Positions 1-6,405 of a stretch of 11,377 nt of DNA are shown here, piece by piece; position 1 is the first letter of the stretch; every line of letters starts with the position of its first letter. The notes below the pieces were generated by a model. It was given only the letters and a program-made list of their open reading frames with translations, was not told the DNA's origin and did not search any database. The translations under genes were made by a program, and so were the position numbers. Source of the DNA: Akkermansiaceae bacterium (GTDB lineage Bacteria; Verrucomicrobiota; Verrucomicrobiia; Verrucomicrobiales; Akkermansiaceae); contig JALZVA010000119.1 of the NCBI GenBank assembly GCA_023301335.1, positions 1 to 11,377 of the forward strand, written 5' to 3'.

Positions 1-38
1 ATTGATAACTTTCGATTAGCTAAGCCTGCACCTAACAC
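1..38 (-). CDS. Possible start of a gene running off the left edge
   Basis: On the minus strand a perfect AAGGAG (positions 45-50) lies 6 bases before a GTG at 36-38. The reading frame stays open to the window edge and would encode MLGAGLANRKLS. It lies 17 bases after the stop of the DUF4349 gene on the same strand, so it could be the next gene of that transcription unit. Only twelve codons are visible, and no family can be recognised. The call rests on the Shine-Dalgarno spacing alone, which is notable because few genes here have one. Confidence 0.3.
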   Translation of the reverse strand, partial: MLGAGLANRKLS

Positions 39-55
39 TATAGGCTCCTTCGTGC

Positions 56-766
56 TTAATGACGGATCGTGAATAGCTTCCTATGTGTCCAGCTCCAGCT
101 ATCTAAGGCTAGGCCAATCGGGCCACGGATTCTTTTGCGGTCTAGTTCTACGGAGAGTTTAGAATATTTGGAATGCTTCATCACTTGTTTCAGTCCTAGC
201 TCCATCTCAAATATTTCACGCTCAAGACCTGATAGGATTTCTTCTACTTTGATTTTATCCTCAGTTTTACTAGCGGAGCTGAGCATTCTCTTAAATCTCT
301 CCCTACGGTTTTTCAGGTCGGCAAGCCTGGCTTGAAACCTCACCACACTCTGACTCTCATCAGAGACCCACACTCTTCTCCTGTCTAAATCTCCAAGCGT
401 GGCGATCGCATCCATCGTGGAGGATAAATTAGTGGCTGGCACGCGGATTTCATAGTTAGCGCTATGACTCTCTGTCTCCACACGGCTCATTGATGTCATG
501 TAACCCTGTTGCTCGGCTACGACATCTTCTAGCTGATCACTAGCTTCCTTCACGTTCGCCACTCGGACATCCATTCTTCCTGATTTCACCACCGTTCTCT
601 GAGCAGAGGAAACCGATGCTTCTGAAAGGCTGCCTCCCAAACTTGAAGCTTTCGAATAGGAAGCACTCGGTATAGATGGGGCTGATAAGACGTCATAAGA
701 ATTCGAACATGAGAGGATAGTCAGAGGTAGCGAGAGCAGAGCTAGTGTGAACATTCGTTTTTTCAT
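56..766 (-). CDS. DUF4349 domain lipoprotein
   Basis: A 236-residue envelope lipoprotein of unknown function. Residues 1-19 form a signal peptide, MKKR followed by a hydrophobic stretch, ending in a lipobox ILSC with Cys20 as the lipidation site. Residues 21-55 are a Ser/Ala-rich linker. Residues about 57-212 match the DUF4349 pattern: 'RTVVKSGRMDVRV', 'QQGYMTSM', the 'YEIRVPATNLSSTMDAIATLGDL' region (107-127), and a predicted coiled coil at about 143-200. Many DUF4349 proteins end in a transmembrane helix. This one ends in GPIGLALDSWSWTHRKLFTIRH (215-236), which is amphipathic at best, so anchoring is probably by the N-terminal lipid. Serine after Cys20 would allow outer-membrane sorting under E. 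coli rules. The ATG has no Shine-Dalgarno sequence. The gene is divergent from rplM. Domain assignment is by motif recognition; the biological role is unknown. Confidence 0.85.
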   Translation of the reverse strand: MKKRMFTLALLSLPLTILSCSNSYDVLSAPSIPSASYSKASSLGGSLSEASVSSAQRTVVKSGRMDVRVANVKEASDQLEDVVAEQQGYMTSMSRVETESHSANYEIRVPATNLSSTMDAIATLGDLDRRRVWVSDESQSVVRFQARLADLKNRRERFKRMLSSASKTEDKIKVEEILSGLEREIFEMELGLKQVMKHSKYSKLSVELDRKRIRGPIGLALDSWSWTHRKLFTIRH

Positions 767-767
767 A

Positions 768-803
768 GTGCTGTTTTTTTAGCACAAAGAAATTAAACGT
801 CAA
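768..803 (-). promoter_or_regulatory. Candidate promoter and start-proximal hairpin for the DUF4349 gene
   Basis: Read on the minus strand, TTGACG (798-803) is followed after 16 bases by TAAAAA (776-781), a plausible sigma70-like pair. Transcription would then begin at about 768-770, giving an almost leaderless mRNA for the ATG at 766. The same stretch contains an inverted repeat, GTGCT (768-772) with AGCAC (781-785) and an 8-base A/T loop. It ends one base before the start codon. It could be an operator or chance; the -10 is A-rich and not a strong match. Confidence 0.25.
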
Positions 804-894
804 TTTAAATGTTGCTTTTACAGCATTTGATATTTCGTATTTTTACTCCACGCTGCATTTTTTCATAAAAAGCTAGTTTATGCATACATTTCGA

Positions 895-923
895 TTGACG
901 GACGAAGATAAGCTTCCTACGTT
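895..923 (+). promoter_or_regulatory. Candidate promoter for rplM-rpsI
   Basis: TTGACG (895-900) matches the -35 consensus in five of six positions. It is followed after exactly 17 bases by TACGTT (918-923), which keeps the first TA and final T of the -10 consensus. Initiation near 930 would place both leader hairpins (931-976) in the transcript and give an untranslated region of about 60-75 bases before rplM. The -10 is weak, so this is a spacing-based inference. Confidence 0.35.
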
Positions 924-930
924 CCCGCCC

Positions 931-976
931 CCGCGAGGTTTATCAATTAAATTCTCGTGGCGTCCTACTAGAGGAC
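931..976 (+). promoter_or_regulatory. Structured rplM mRNA leader, possible ribosomal-protein autoregulatory element
   Basis: Two adjacent hairpins can be drawn. The first pairs CCGCGAG (931-937) with CTCGTGG (954-960), seven pairs including one G-U, around an A/T-rich loop. The second pairs GTCCT (962-966) with AGGAC (972-976), five Watson-Crick pairs around the loop ACTAG. The second stem contains the only AGGA-like ribosome-binding sequence upstream of rplM, so folding would hide it. Bacterial r-protein operons are commonly autoregulated through leader RNA, and L13 leaders are known in other phyla. That this element binds L13 or S9 is inference. Confidence 0.45.
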
Positions 977-1004
977 AAAACAAACCGAAATGGAATTAAA
1001 CAAT

Positions 1005-1439
1005 ATGATTAAAACATTCTCCGCAAAAGCTCCAGACGTTGAGCGTAAGTGGTATGTGATTGACGCTGAAAACCAAATCCTTGGTAAAGTAGCAGTTCAA
1101 GCAGCAAACCTCCTTCGCGGTAAAAATAAAGCCATCTTCACTCCACACGTTGATACAGGTGACCATGTCATCATCATCAATGCAGAGAAGATTCGCCTGA
1201 CAGGAAACAAGGAAATCGCTAAGATTTACACGCATTACACTGGCTACGTTGGTAACCAGAAGATTGAAAACCCAAAGAGAGTGCGTGAAAAGCACCCTGA
1301 GCTCCTTCTTGAGCGTGCGATCAAAGGAATGATCCCACACACCAAGCTTGGTAATGCAATCTACAAGAAGCTTAATGTTTACGCTGGCACTGACCACAAG
1401 CATGAAGCACAACAGCCAGAAAAATACGAAATCGTATAA
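1005..1439 (+). CDS. rplM: Large ribosomal subunit protein uL13 (L13)
   Basis: Ribosomal protein L13, an early-assembly 23S rRNA-binding protein of the 50S subunit. The family pattern runs through the whole length: KTFSAK at the start, KWYVIDAENQILGKVA, NLLRGKNKAIFTPHVDTGD, the INAEKIRLTGNK block, KGMIPHTKLG, and the C-terminal KLNVYAG...H..QQP. The ATG at 1005 gives MIKTFSAK, matching where L13 proteins normally begin (144 residues). An in-frame ATG at 990 would add five residues (MELNN). It lies 14 bases after the AGGA at 972-975, so it could be the start actually used. rpsI follows after 18 bases, the universal rplM-rpsI order, so one transcript and one regulatory leader probably serve both. 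Confidence 0.97.
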   Translation: MIKTFSAKAPDVERKWYVIDAENQILGKVAVQAANLLRGKNKAIFTPHVDTGDHVIIINAEKIRLTGNKEIAKIYTHYTGYVGNQKIENPKRVREKHPELLLERAIKGMIPHTKLGNAIYKKLNVYAGTDHKHEAQQPEKYEIV

Positions 1440-1457
1440 CCTTTAAAACAATTCACT

Positions 1458-1853
1458 ATGTCAGAAGCAAAAACTTTTAGCGCAACAGGCCGTCGTAAGA
1501 CAGCTGTTTCCCACGTATGGATGACACCAGGAACTGGTAAAATCAAAGTAAACAAGTCTGTTTTCGAAGATTACTTCCCTACTGTTTCTCAGCAGAACGG
1601 AGTTCTTGAGCCATTCCAGCTCACTAGCCTTGTCAACAAGTTCGACCTCAACGTTACCGTAAAAGGTGGCGGTATCACTGGTCAAATTGGTGCGATCAGA
1701 CTCGCTATCTCACGTGCTCTTCTTCAGCACGATGTAGAACTTCGCCCAGCTCTTAAAGCAGCCCTTATGCTCAGACGTGACCCACGTATGAAAGAGCGTA
1801 AGAAGTATGGTCAGCCAGGTGCGCGTGCGAACTTCCAGTTCTCAAAGCGTTAA
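1458..1853 (+). CDS. rpsI: Small ribosomal subunit protein uS9 (S9)
   Basis: Ribosomal protein S9 of the 30S head, 131 residues, the usual bacterial length. Diagnostic blocks are the N-terminal ATGRRKTAVSHVWM (9-22), GTGKIKVN (25-32), and the glycine-rich KGGGITGQIGAIRLAISRALL (70-90). The basic tail DPRMKERKKYGQPGARANFQFSKR ends in the near-universal FSKR, whose last residues reach the P-site tRNA in known ribosomes. The start codon is preceded by an A/T-rich 18-base spacer without Shine-Dalgarno, so translation may be coupled to rplM. A strong terminator begins 22 bases after the stop codon. Confidence 0.97.
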   Translation: MSEAKTFSATGRRKTAVSHVWMTPGTGKIKVNKSVFEDYFPTVSQQNGVLEPFQLTSLVNKFDLNVTVKGGGITGQIGAIRLAISRALLQHDVELRPALKAALMLRRDPRMKERKKYGQPGARANFQFSKR

Positions 1854-1875
1854 TCAGCAGATTACCTTATTTTTC

Positions 1876-1909
1876 AAAAGGCCGTATCCTCTGGGGTGCG
1901 GCCTTTTTT
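1876..1909 (+). terminator. Rho-independent terminator of rplM-rpsI
   Basis: AAAAGGCCG (1876-1884) pairs with CGGCCTTTT (1899-1907). The stem continues inward through TATCC/GGGTG with two G-U pairs, leaving a TCTG tetraloop. The T-run at 1904-1909 follows the GC-rich core. Position just after rpsI and the quality of the stem make this a confident call. The A-run on the left flank could also let it work for minus-strand transcripts. Confidence 0.92.
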
Positions 1910-1970
1910 ATGCCTGCGTCGTGCATTTTTTTCACTTGCAGGATTGCTACCCTATGTTTATCAATACGCC

Positions 1971-3155
1971 ATGAAGATCATCTCCTCATACACACTCATT
2001 TTACTCAGCTCCTTAAGTATTCTCTTTGCAGCCCCTCTTAAACCTAAGGGTGTTCAGAAGCTATCTCTAGGCGATTCGGCTCCTGATTTCACTCTTCCTT
2101 CTACCGAGGGAAAAACTATGCGTTTAGCGGATTTCAGTGAACCTGACGTTCTCATGATCTATTTCACAGGCACTCACTGCCCGGTTTCTCACGCCCAAGA
2201 ACTTCGGTTACAAAAACTCGTGACGAGCCTCAAAGACTCCAGCTTTGGAGTCATCGCAATCAACCCAAATCACAATGATGGCTGCCGTCCAGACGAGTTC
2301 AGCTACTCAAAGTACACTGAATCTTTCGAAGACTCAAAACGCTATGCTAGAGACCTAAACTGGACGTTTCCATTCCTCTATGATGGCGAAAAGCAGCTTA
2401 CTGCCCGTGCCTACGGAGTTACTAACACACCTCACGTTTTCATCTTCGATAAAGAACGTAAGCTTCGTTACGTTGGCCGTTTTGATGACTCACGCTACAG
2501 AGATGCGGATACCGTTAAAAGCCCAGATGCAGAAAATGCCATCCGTGCACTCCTCGCAGGAGAAGCTGTAAAGGTAGCCAGCACTAAGCCCTTTGGCTGC
2601 TCGACTAAATGGAGAGAAAAAAATGGAGCCGTCCAAGCCGATGATGCGAAATGGTCTACTAAAAAAGCTGTTCTCGAAACGATCGACTCCGAAGGCGTCG
2701 CAAAACTTGTCGCAAACGGTACGAACAAAGTCCGCCTCTTCAATGTCTGGTCAACTACTTGCCAACCTTGCGTCGAAGAAATGCCTGAATTCACGAAAAT
2801 CGTGAGAAGATACAGCAGAAGAAATTTCGACTTCATTAGCCTTTCCTTAGATACTCCTGAAAATTTAAAAGTAGCAGAAGACTTCCTAGGGAAACATGCG
2901 ATAGTCGTAGGAGATAAACTCTCTAAAACCCTTAAAAAAGAAGGTCGCAACACCAATAACTATCTGGTTACAGAACCTAGCATTGATACGCTCGTCGCTG
3001 CTCTCGATCCTGAGTGGAACGGGGCTATGCCCTACACAATCTTAGTGAATACCGAAGGAAAAATCGTCTATCGCAAGTCAGGTACGATCGACCCGCTCGA
3101 ACTCAAAGAGGAAATCCTCAAAGAGATCAAAGAGTATTTCGTCCCAGTAAAATAG
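1971..3155 (+). CDS. Exported tandem redoxin: Prx-like domain fused to a TlpA-like thioredoxin domain
   Basis: A 394-residue protein with a signal peptide (residues 1-20, MKII followed by a Leu/Ser-rich core, likely cleaved near FA-AP). It has two thioredoxin-fold domains. The first (about 31-215) resembles the AhpC/TSA-derived 'Prx-like' group: GDSAPDFTLP, then FTGTHCPVS with Cys70 but Ser where a second cysteine would be, cis-Pro at TPHVF (154), and the closing GCSTKW motif (209-214). The second (about 228-390) is TlpA/ResA-like, with a complete CQPC active site (Cys264, Cys267), EEMPEF, and cis-Pro at MPYTIL (354). It probably acts in periplasmic thiol-disulfide or peroxide chemistry; the substrate is unknown. 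The frame is open upstream to 1896 but runs through the rpsI terminator, so ATG 1971, which starts the signal peptide, is chosen. It is apparently monocistronic. Confidence 0.85.
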   Translation: MKIISSYTLILLSSLSILFAAPLKPKGVQKLSLGDSAPDFTLPSTEGKTMRLADFSEPDVLMIYFTGTHCPVSHAQELRLQKLVTSLKDSSFGVIAINPNHNDGCRPDEFSYSKYTESFEDSKRYARDLNWTFPFLYDGEKQLTARAYGVTNTPHVFIFDKERKLRYVGRFDDSRYRDADTVKSPDAENAIRALLAGEAVKVASTKPFGCSTKWREKNGAVQADDAKWSTKKAVLETIDSEGVAKLVANGTNKVRLFNVWSTTCQPCVEEMPEFTKIVRRYSRRNFDFISLSLDTPENLKVAEDFLGKHAIVVGDKLSKTLKKEGRNTNNYLVTEPSIDTLVAALDPEWNGAMPYTILVNTEGKIVYRKSGTIDPLELKEEILKEIKEYFVPVK

Positions 3156-3333
3156 ACTATTTAAACATTTCTACGGAATATTCCCCCATCCCCATTCTCT
3201 TAATAAAAATTACTGTTAGTTGCATCTAAAAAAGGAATCCCGAGCAAAGTTATTAACATTCCTTAAGAATTTCTCTATTCCTTATTGATTTCTCCTCTCA
3301 GCACGTTAAAAAAACCTTCAAGAACAATCTTCT

Positions 3334-3861
3334 ATGATTACACAAGCAACGATTGAAATCCTAGACCAAGGTCTCTCCATGTTGGAAAAAATTTCCGACT
3401 CTGACTATAATACGCAGCTTAAACTCGTATATGGAGCGACTATTGGCGGCCATTACAGGCACGTGCTAGAACATTTTTCCACGCTTTACGAGAGCCACTC
3501 AGAAGGCTTTGTAAACTACGATCTCCGTAAGCGTAACCTCGATATTGAGAAAAGCAGAACCGCAGCTATTGAGGCGACTAATAATCTTAAGAACCGCTGG
3601 ACTCAACTCGATCCAGCCATCTACAAAAATTCGCTTGAGATCAACGGTAAGCTTTCCCATCAAATTGATGAGTCCATGAAAATTCAGACCTCCTTTGGTC
3701 GTGAAGTTGCTTATTCAATTGCCCACGCTCAACATCACTATGCGATTATTGGCGTGATGTGTGCACTTCTTGAATGCCCAGCTGGCTCCAGCTTTGGCGT
3801 AGCTCCTTCTACAGCAAAGCATCTCAAGGATCAAGGCGAGAAGCCACTTTCGGCTAGCTAA
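3334..3861 (+). CDS. DinB-fold family protein
   Basis: A 175-residue four-helix-bundle protein of the DinB/YfiT-like metalloenzyme superfamily. It is not DNA polymerase IV, which shares the name. The expected histidines are present: GGHYRHVLEHF (38-48, His40/43/47) and AHAQHHYAII (130-139, His131/134/135). These fit a metal site of one helix-2 His plus an HxxxH in helix 3. The 'NYDLRKRN' segment (61-68) and the tail SSFGVAPST (152-160) are typical of this subgroup. Related proteins include thiol-dependent transferases, but the substrate here is unknown. It is the first gene of a three-gene operon, with NRDE starting 2 bases after its stop. The 178-base gap upstream (3156-3333) is A/T-rich; it holds two copies of ATTCCTTA (3258-3265, 3277-3284), the first facing AAGGAAT (3232-3238), and no convincing promoter. 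Confidence 0.82.
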   Translation: MITQATIEILDQGLSMLEKISDSDYNTQLKLVYGATIGGHYRHVLEHFSTLYESHSEGFVNYDLRKRNLDIEKSRTAAIEATNNLKNRWTQLDPAIYKNSLEINGKLSHQIDESMKIQTSFGREVAYSIAHAQHHYAIIGVMCALLECPAGSSFGVAPSTAKHLKDQGEKPLSAS

Positions 3862-3863
3862 TC

Positions 3864-4598
3864 ATGTGCTCAGTCTGCTGGAACTGGAGAGATCAGTCCA
3901 ATCCTGATACCCCGCAGCTCACTATTCTCTTTAATCGGGATGAACAGCGTTCACGTGCAATCGCTACCCTCCCTGAGATACAGCCTATTGAAGGAGTCCA
4001 AAGCCTGATGCCCATTGATCCGGTGCGAGGCGGCACCTGGATTAGCACTAATCAATACGGACTCACCATCGCTCTCCTCAATAACTACGTCGTCCTCCCC
4101 ACCCAAGGAGCCAACTACCAAAGTCGCGGATATATTGTCCGTAGCCTTTCCTCTTGCCGTTCTATTCAGGAAGCGAAAGCTGTGCTCAAAGAACTGCTCG
4201 AAAATGCTCTTTACCCTGCATTTTCACTACTCATTTGGGAGCCTTCGCAGCAGTCCGTTTACTTCTCTCAATGGGATGAACAACACCTCAGCACGCCAAC
4301 TCTCGACCTCCCCTTCTTCACCTCTTCTTCTTGGAATTCTCTTGAAGTTCAAGACTTCCGCACACGCTCCTACGTTGAACAAGTCATTGAAAAGTCCATA
4401 CCGACTCGTACGTTTATGGCACACACTCAGGATGGAAAAGAAATGCATTCAGTGTTCATGGCTCGGGAAAAGACTCAAACTGTTAGTATTTCAGAAATCA
4501 CTGTCCACTCACTTAAAACTGATTTCTCTTACTTTGATCGAGCCACTGGCGAGACAACCCTGCACTCCATCGACACACAGCTCACTTCCGCATCATGA
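3864..4598 (+). CDS. NRDE family (TANGO2-like) protein
   Basis: A 244-residue cytoplasmic protein of the NRDE/TANGO2 family. It has no signal peptide and begins MCSVCWNW, with Cys2 at the usual N-terminal position. The family-naming NRDE lies at residues 24-27 (ILFNRDEQRSR). It is followed by DPVRGGTWISTNQYGLTIALLNNY (52-75), the second conserved block. The family resembles N-terminal-nucleophile hydrolases in outline, but no bacterial reaction is established to my knowledge. The eukaryotic homologue TANGO2 has been linked to lipid metabolism and, in some reports, to heme trafficking. The gene starts 2 bases after the DinB stop and overlaps the acyltransferase start by ATGA (4595-4598), which implies translational coupling and a shared pathway. 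Length is within the normal range. Confidence 0.85.
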   Translation: MCSVCWNWRDQSNPDTPQLTILFNRDEQRSRAIATLPEIQPIEGVQSLMPIDPVRGGTWISTNQYGLTIALLNNYVVLPTQGANYQSRGYIVRSLSSCRSIQEAKAVLKELLENALYPAFSLLIWEPSQQSVYFSQWDEQHLSTPTLDLPFFTSSSWNSLEVQDFRTRSYVEQVIEKSIPTRTFMAHTQDGKEMHSVFMAREKTQTVSISEITVHSLKTDFSYFDRATGETTLHSIDTQLTSAS

Positions 4599-6331
4599 AA
4601 AAATTACTCCATACGGAGGAATTTGTCGCGTCAAAGCTCGGTAAACTCCTCTACCCTCTCATCCGCCCCATCGCGGATAGAGTCTTAGGCTTTCATGCGA
4701 TCAATGAGCACTACACAAGGATCAGCGCGAAGAATCCTAATACTTCTGGAGATTTTTGTAGGGAGACACTCATTACTCTAGAAGGCACTCCTGAATATGA
4801 CCCAGAGCTGCGTAAGGCTCTTGCCACCGAAGGCCCACTCATCGTGGTAGGTAATCATCCCTACGGCGCTATTGACTCCATGGCTGTGATGTACTTAGTT
4901 GACCAAGAGAGCCCCTCTCCTTGGCAAATGCTCGCCAATCAATTACTTCGTAACATCACTGAGATGAGTGCCAACGCAATCCCTGTGTTCCCTCACGCTG
5001 CTGAAAAAAACAAAGGAGGAAACCTAAAAGCCATCAAAGACATGCACAAGACCCTCAAACGAGGAGAGGTGCTCATCATGTTCCCCGCAGCTCGCGTCTC
5101 TGGTATCCACCCCGAGCACGGCTTCGTCTGTGACCTTCCCTGGACCTCTCACCCAATTACACTCGCTGCTAAGCATCAGGCTAAAATCGTATTTTGCCAT
5201 ATAAGCGGTCATAATTCTGATAAATTTCTCGCCATTCCTCCTATTAAACTCAGAAAACGTAGCATTGCCTTAGCCAAAGAAGTGATTGGAAAAAAAGGCA
5301 CTACCTTCTCTGTTAACCACTCCTTCACCATGTCTCCAGAACTCGCTACAAAAGTTTCTAAATTTGAAAACAAAGAGGAAGTTATCCGAGCTCTCAGCTA
5401 CATCGGAGCAGATAAGACTCCTGCTAAACCCTCTCCTCAACTCGGTAATGACCTCAGCCCCTACCTCAGCGAATCTTCCGAAAACTTTCAGCGATTGTTA
5501 AGTGACACCCTAGAGCCACTTATTGACCAGCCCCATTTCAGCTCATTCCTCCTCCAAGGTAAAGACCAGCCAGCGGTGATGCAGGAAATTGGCAGCCTCA
5601 GAGCTAAAACTTTTAAAGCCATCGGAGCTGGCTCAGGGAATGCGATCGACCTTTCCCCAGAAGATGACTACTACCACCACATCATCGTCACCGAGAAAGC
5701 ATCTGGAAAAATAGCAGGCGCCTATCGTGTCGGTTTTAGTGAATCTATTCGTGATGAACAAGGTGAAGGCGCCCTCTACCTCAACAGTGTCTTTTCCATC
5801 GACAATCATTTCTATGAGCATGTCAATCCAGCTATGGAGCTCAGCCGTTCCTTTATTCCCCCAGAGTTTCAAAAATCTCCTCAAGTCCTCGATATCTTAT
5901 GGAAATCTCTTGGAAATGTCGCAAAAAGCTCGGGCTGTAAAACACTCTATGGCTCCGTTACTATTTCAGCTGACTTCAGCCCACTGAGCCAAGCTATCCT
6001 CGTTGACACACTCGACCGTTACTACTCCGCTCCATCAGAAGTTCGTAAATACATCAAAAATAGCAATCCTTTTGAGGCTCAGACCACCTACCATAAACTC
6101 ATTACAGATGCTTACGCACCACACGGTCTAAACCGACTCAATACAGTCATTGAAGAGATTGAAGACCATCAGAGGCCTATCCCTCCTCTCATGCGCTACT
6201 ACTCTACCTTAGGTGCAGAGTTCCATTCCTTTAAGGTCGAACCTACTTTTGGAAATGCGATCTACTGCCTATTAACTGTGCATATTGATACAATCCCCCA
6301 ACGCTATAAAAAACGATTTTTAGGATCTTGA
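4595..6331 (+). CDS. Bifunctional PlsC-type plus GNAT-type acyltransferase (OlsF-like, candidate aminolipid synthase)
   Basis: A 578-residue fusion. Residues about 50-245 form a PlsC/lysophospholipid acyltransferase domain with the catalytic VGNHPYGAID (85-94, His88 and Asp94). A second block, FPAARVS (163-169), stands where relatives commonly have FPAG-x-S. Residues about 325-560 form the acyl-ACP-dependent GNAT ('hemolysin') domain: EIGSLRAKTFKAIGAGSG, the D..DDYYHHIIV segment (357-365), IAGAYRVG (373-380), MELSRSFIPPEFQ (414-426) and GSVTIS (453-458). The same architecture in OlsF makes ornithine lipid: the GNAT half N-acylates the amino acid and the PlsC half adds the second acyl chain; split GlsB/GlsA make glycine lipids. 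The head group cannot be read from sequence. It is the last gene of the operon, with a 4-base overlap with NRDE, and probably a peripheral inner-membrane enzyme. Confidence 0.8.
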   Translation: MKKLLHTEEFVASKLGKLLYPLIRPIADRVLGFHAINEHYTRISAKNPNTSGDFCRETLITLEGTPEYDPELRKALATEGPLIVVGNHPYGAIDSMAVMYLVDQESPSPWQMLANQLLRNITEMSANAIPVFPHAAEKNKGGNLKAIKDMHKTLKRGEVLIMFPAARVSGIHPEHGFVCDLPWTSHPITLAAKHQAKIVFCHISGHNSDKFLAIPPIKLRKRSIALAKEVIGKKGTTFSVNHSFTMSPELATKVSKFENKEEVIRALSYIGADKTPAKPSPQLGNDLSPYLSESSENFQRLLSDTLEPLIDQPHFSSFLLQGKDQPAVMQEIGSLRAKTFKAIGAGSGNAIDLSPEDDYYHHIIVTEKASGKIAGAYRVGFSESIRDEQGEGALYLNSVFSIDNHFYEHVNPAMELSRSFIPPEFQKSPQVLDILWKSLGNVAKSSGCKTLYGSVTISADFSPLSQAILVDTLDRYYSAPSEVRKYIKNSNPFEAQTTYHKLITDAYAPHGLNRLNTVIEEIEDHQRPIPPLMRYYSTLGAEFHSFKVEPTFGNAIYCLLTVHIDTIPQRYKKRFLGS

Positions 6332-6352
6332 TCCAATAAATATAAAAAAAAT

Positions 6353-6382
6353 GTAAAAAAAAATGACATTTGCTTTTTTTAC
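6353..6382 (+). repeat. A/T-rich inverted repeat downstream of the acyltransferase
   Basis: GTAAAAAAA (6353-6361) is the exact reverse complement of TTTTTTTAC (6374-6382), with an AATGACATTTGC core that is itself partly self-complementary. It lies 22 bases after the acyltransferase stop and 24 bases before the next start codon. It could be a weak terminator for the operon or an A-tract upstream element of the promoter for the small lipoprotein. TATATT at 6390-6395 is a candidate -10 for that gene. The stem has almost no G+C, so its stability is doubtful. Confidence 0.35.
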
Positions 6383-6405
6383 ACTAACTTATATTCAACT
6401 TTGTT

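Noticed and set aside
1896..1970. In-frame 25-codon N-terminal extension of the redoxin gene
   Set aside because: It starts inside the rpsI terminator stem and would bury the signal peptide that begins at ATG 1971.
2495..2956. A 153-codon minus-strand open frame inside the redoxin gene
   Set aside because: It is antisense to a well-supported coding sequence and shows no motif or upstream signal.
3232..3264. AAGGAAT/ATTCCTT inverted repeat upstream of the DinB-fold gene
   Set aside because: Seven A/T-rich pairs across a 19-base loop without a T-run do not support a terminator or a riboswitch.
3334..3861. DNA polymerase IV (dinB) or an SOS role for the DinB-fold gene
   Set aside because: The protein is a 175-residue metal-binding helical bundle; the shared name is historical, and no LexA-box-like site was noticed upstream.
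4015..4644. A 209-codon plus-strand open frame overlapping the NRDE gene
   Set aside because: It is a frame-shifted shadow of NRDE; the Ser/Leu/Thr-rich product has no domain, and the NRDE frame has clear family motifs.
6323..6334. Palindrome GGATC-TT-GATCC at the end of the acyltransferase gene
   Set aside because: The loop is only two bases, too tight for an RNA hairpin, and one arm is coding sequence; it is probably chance.
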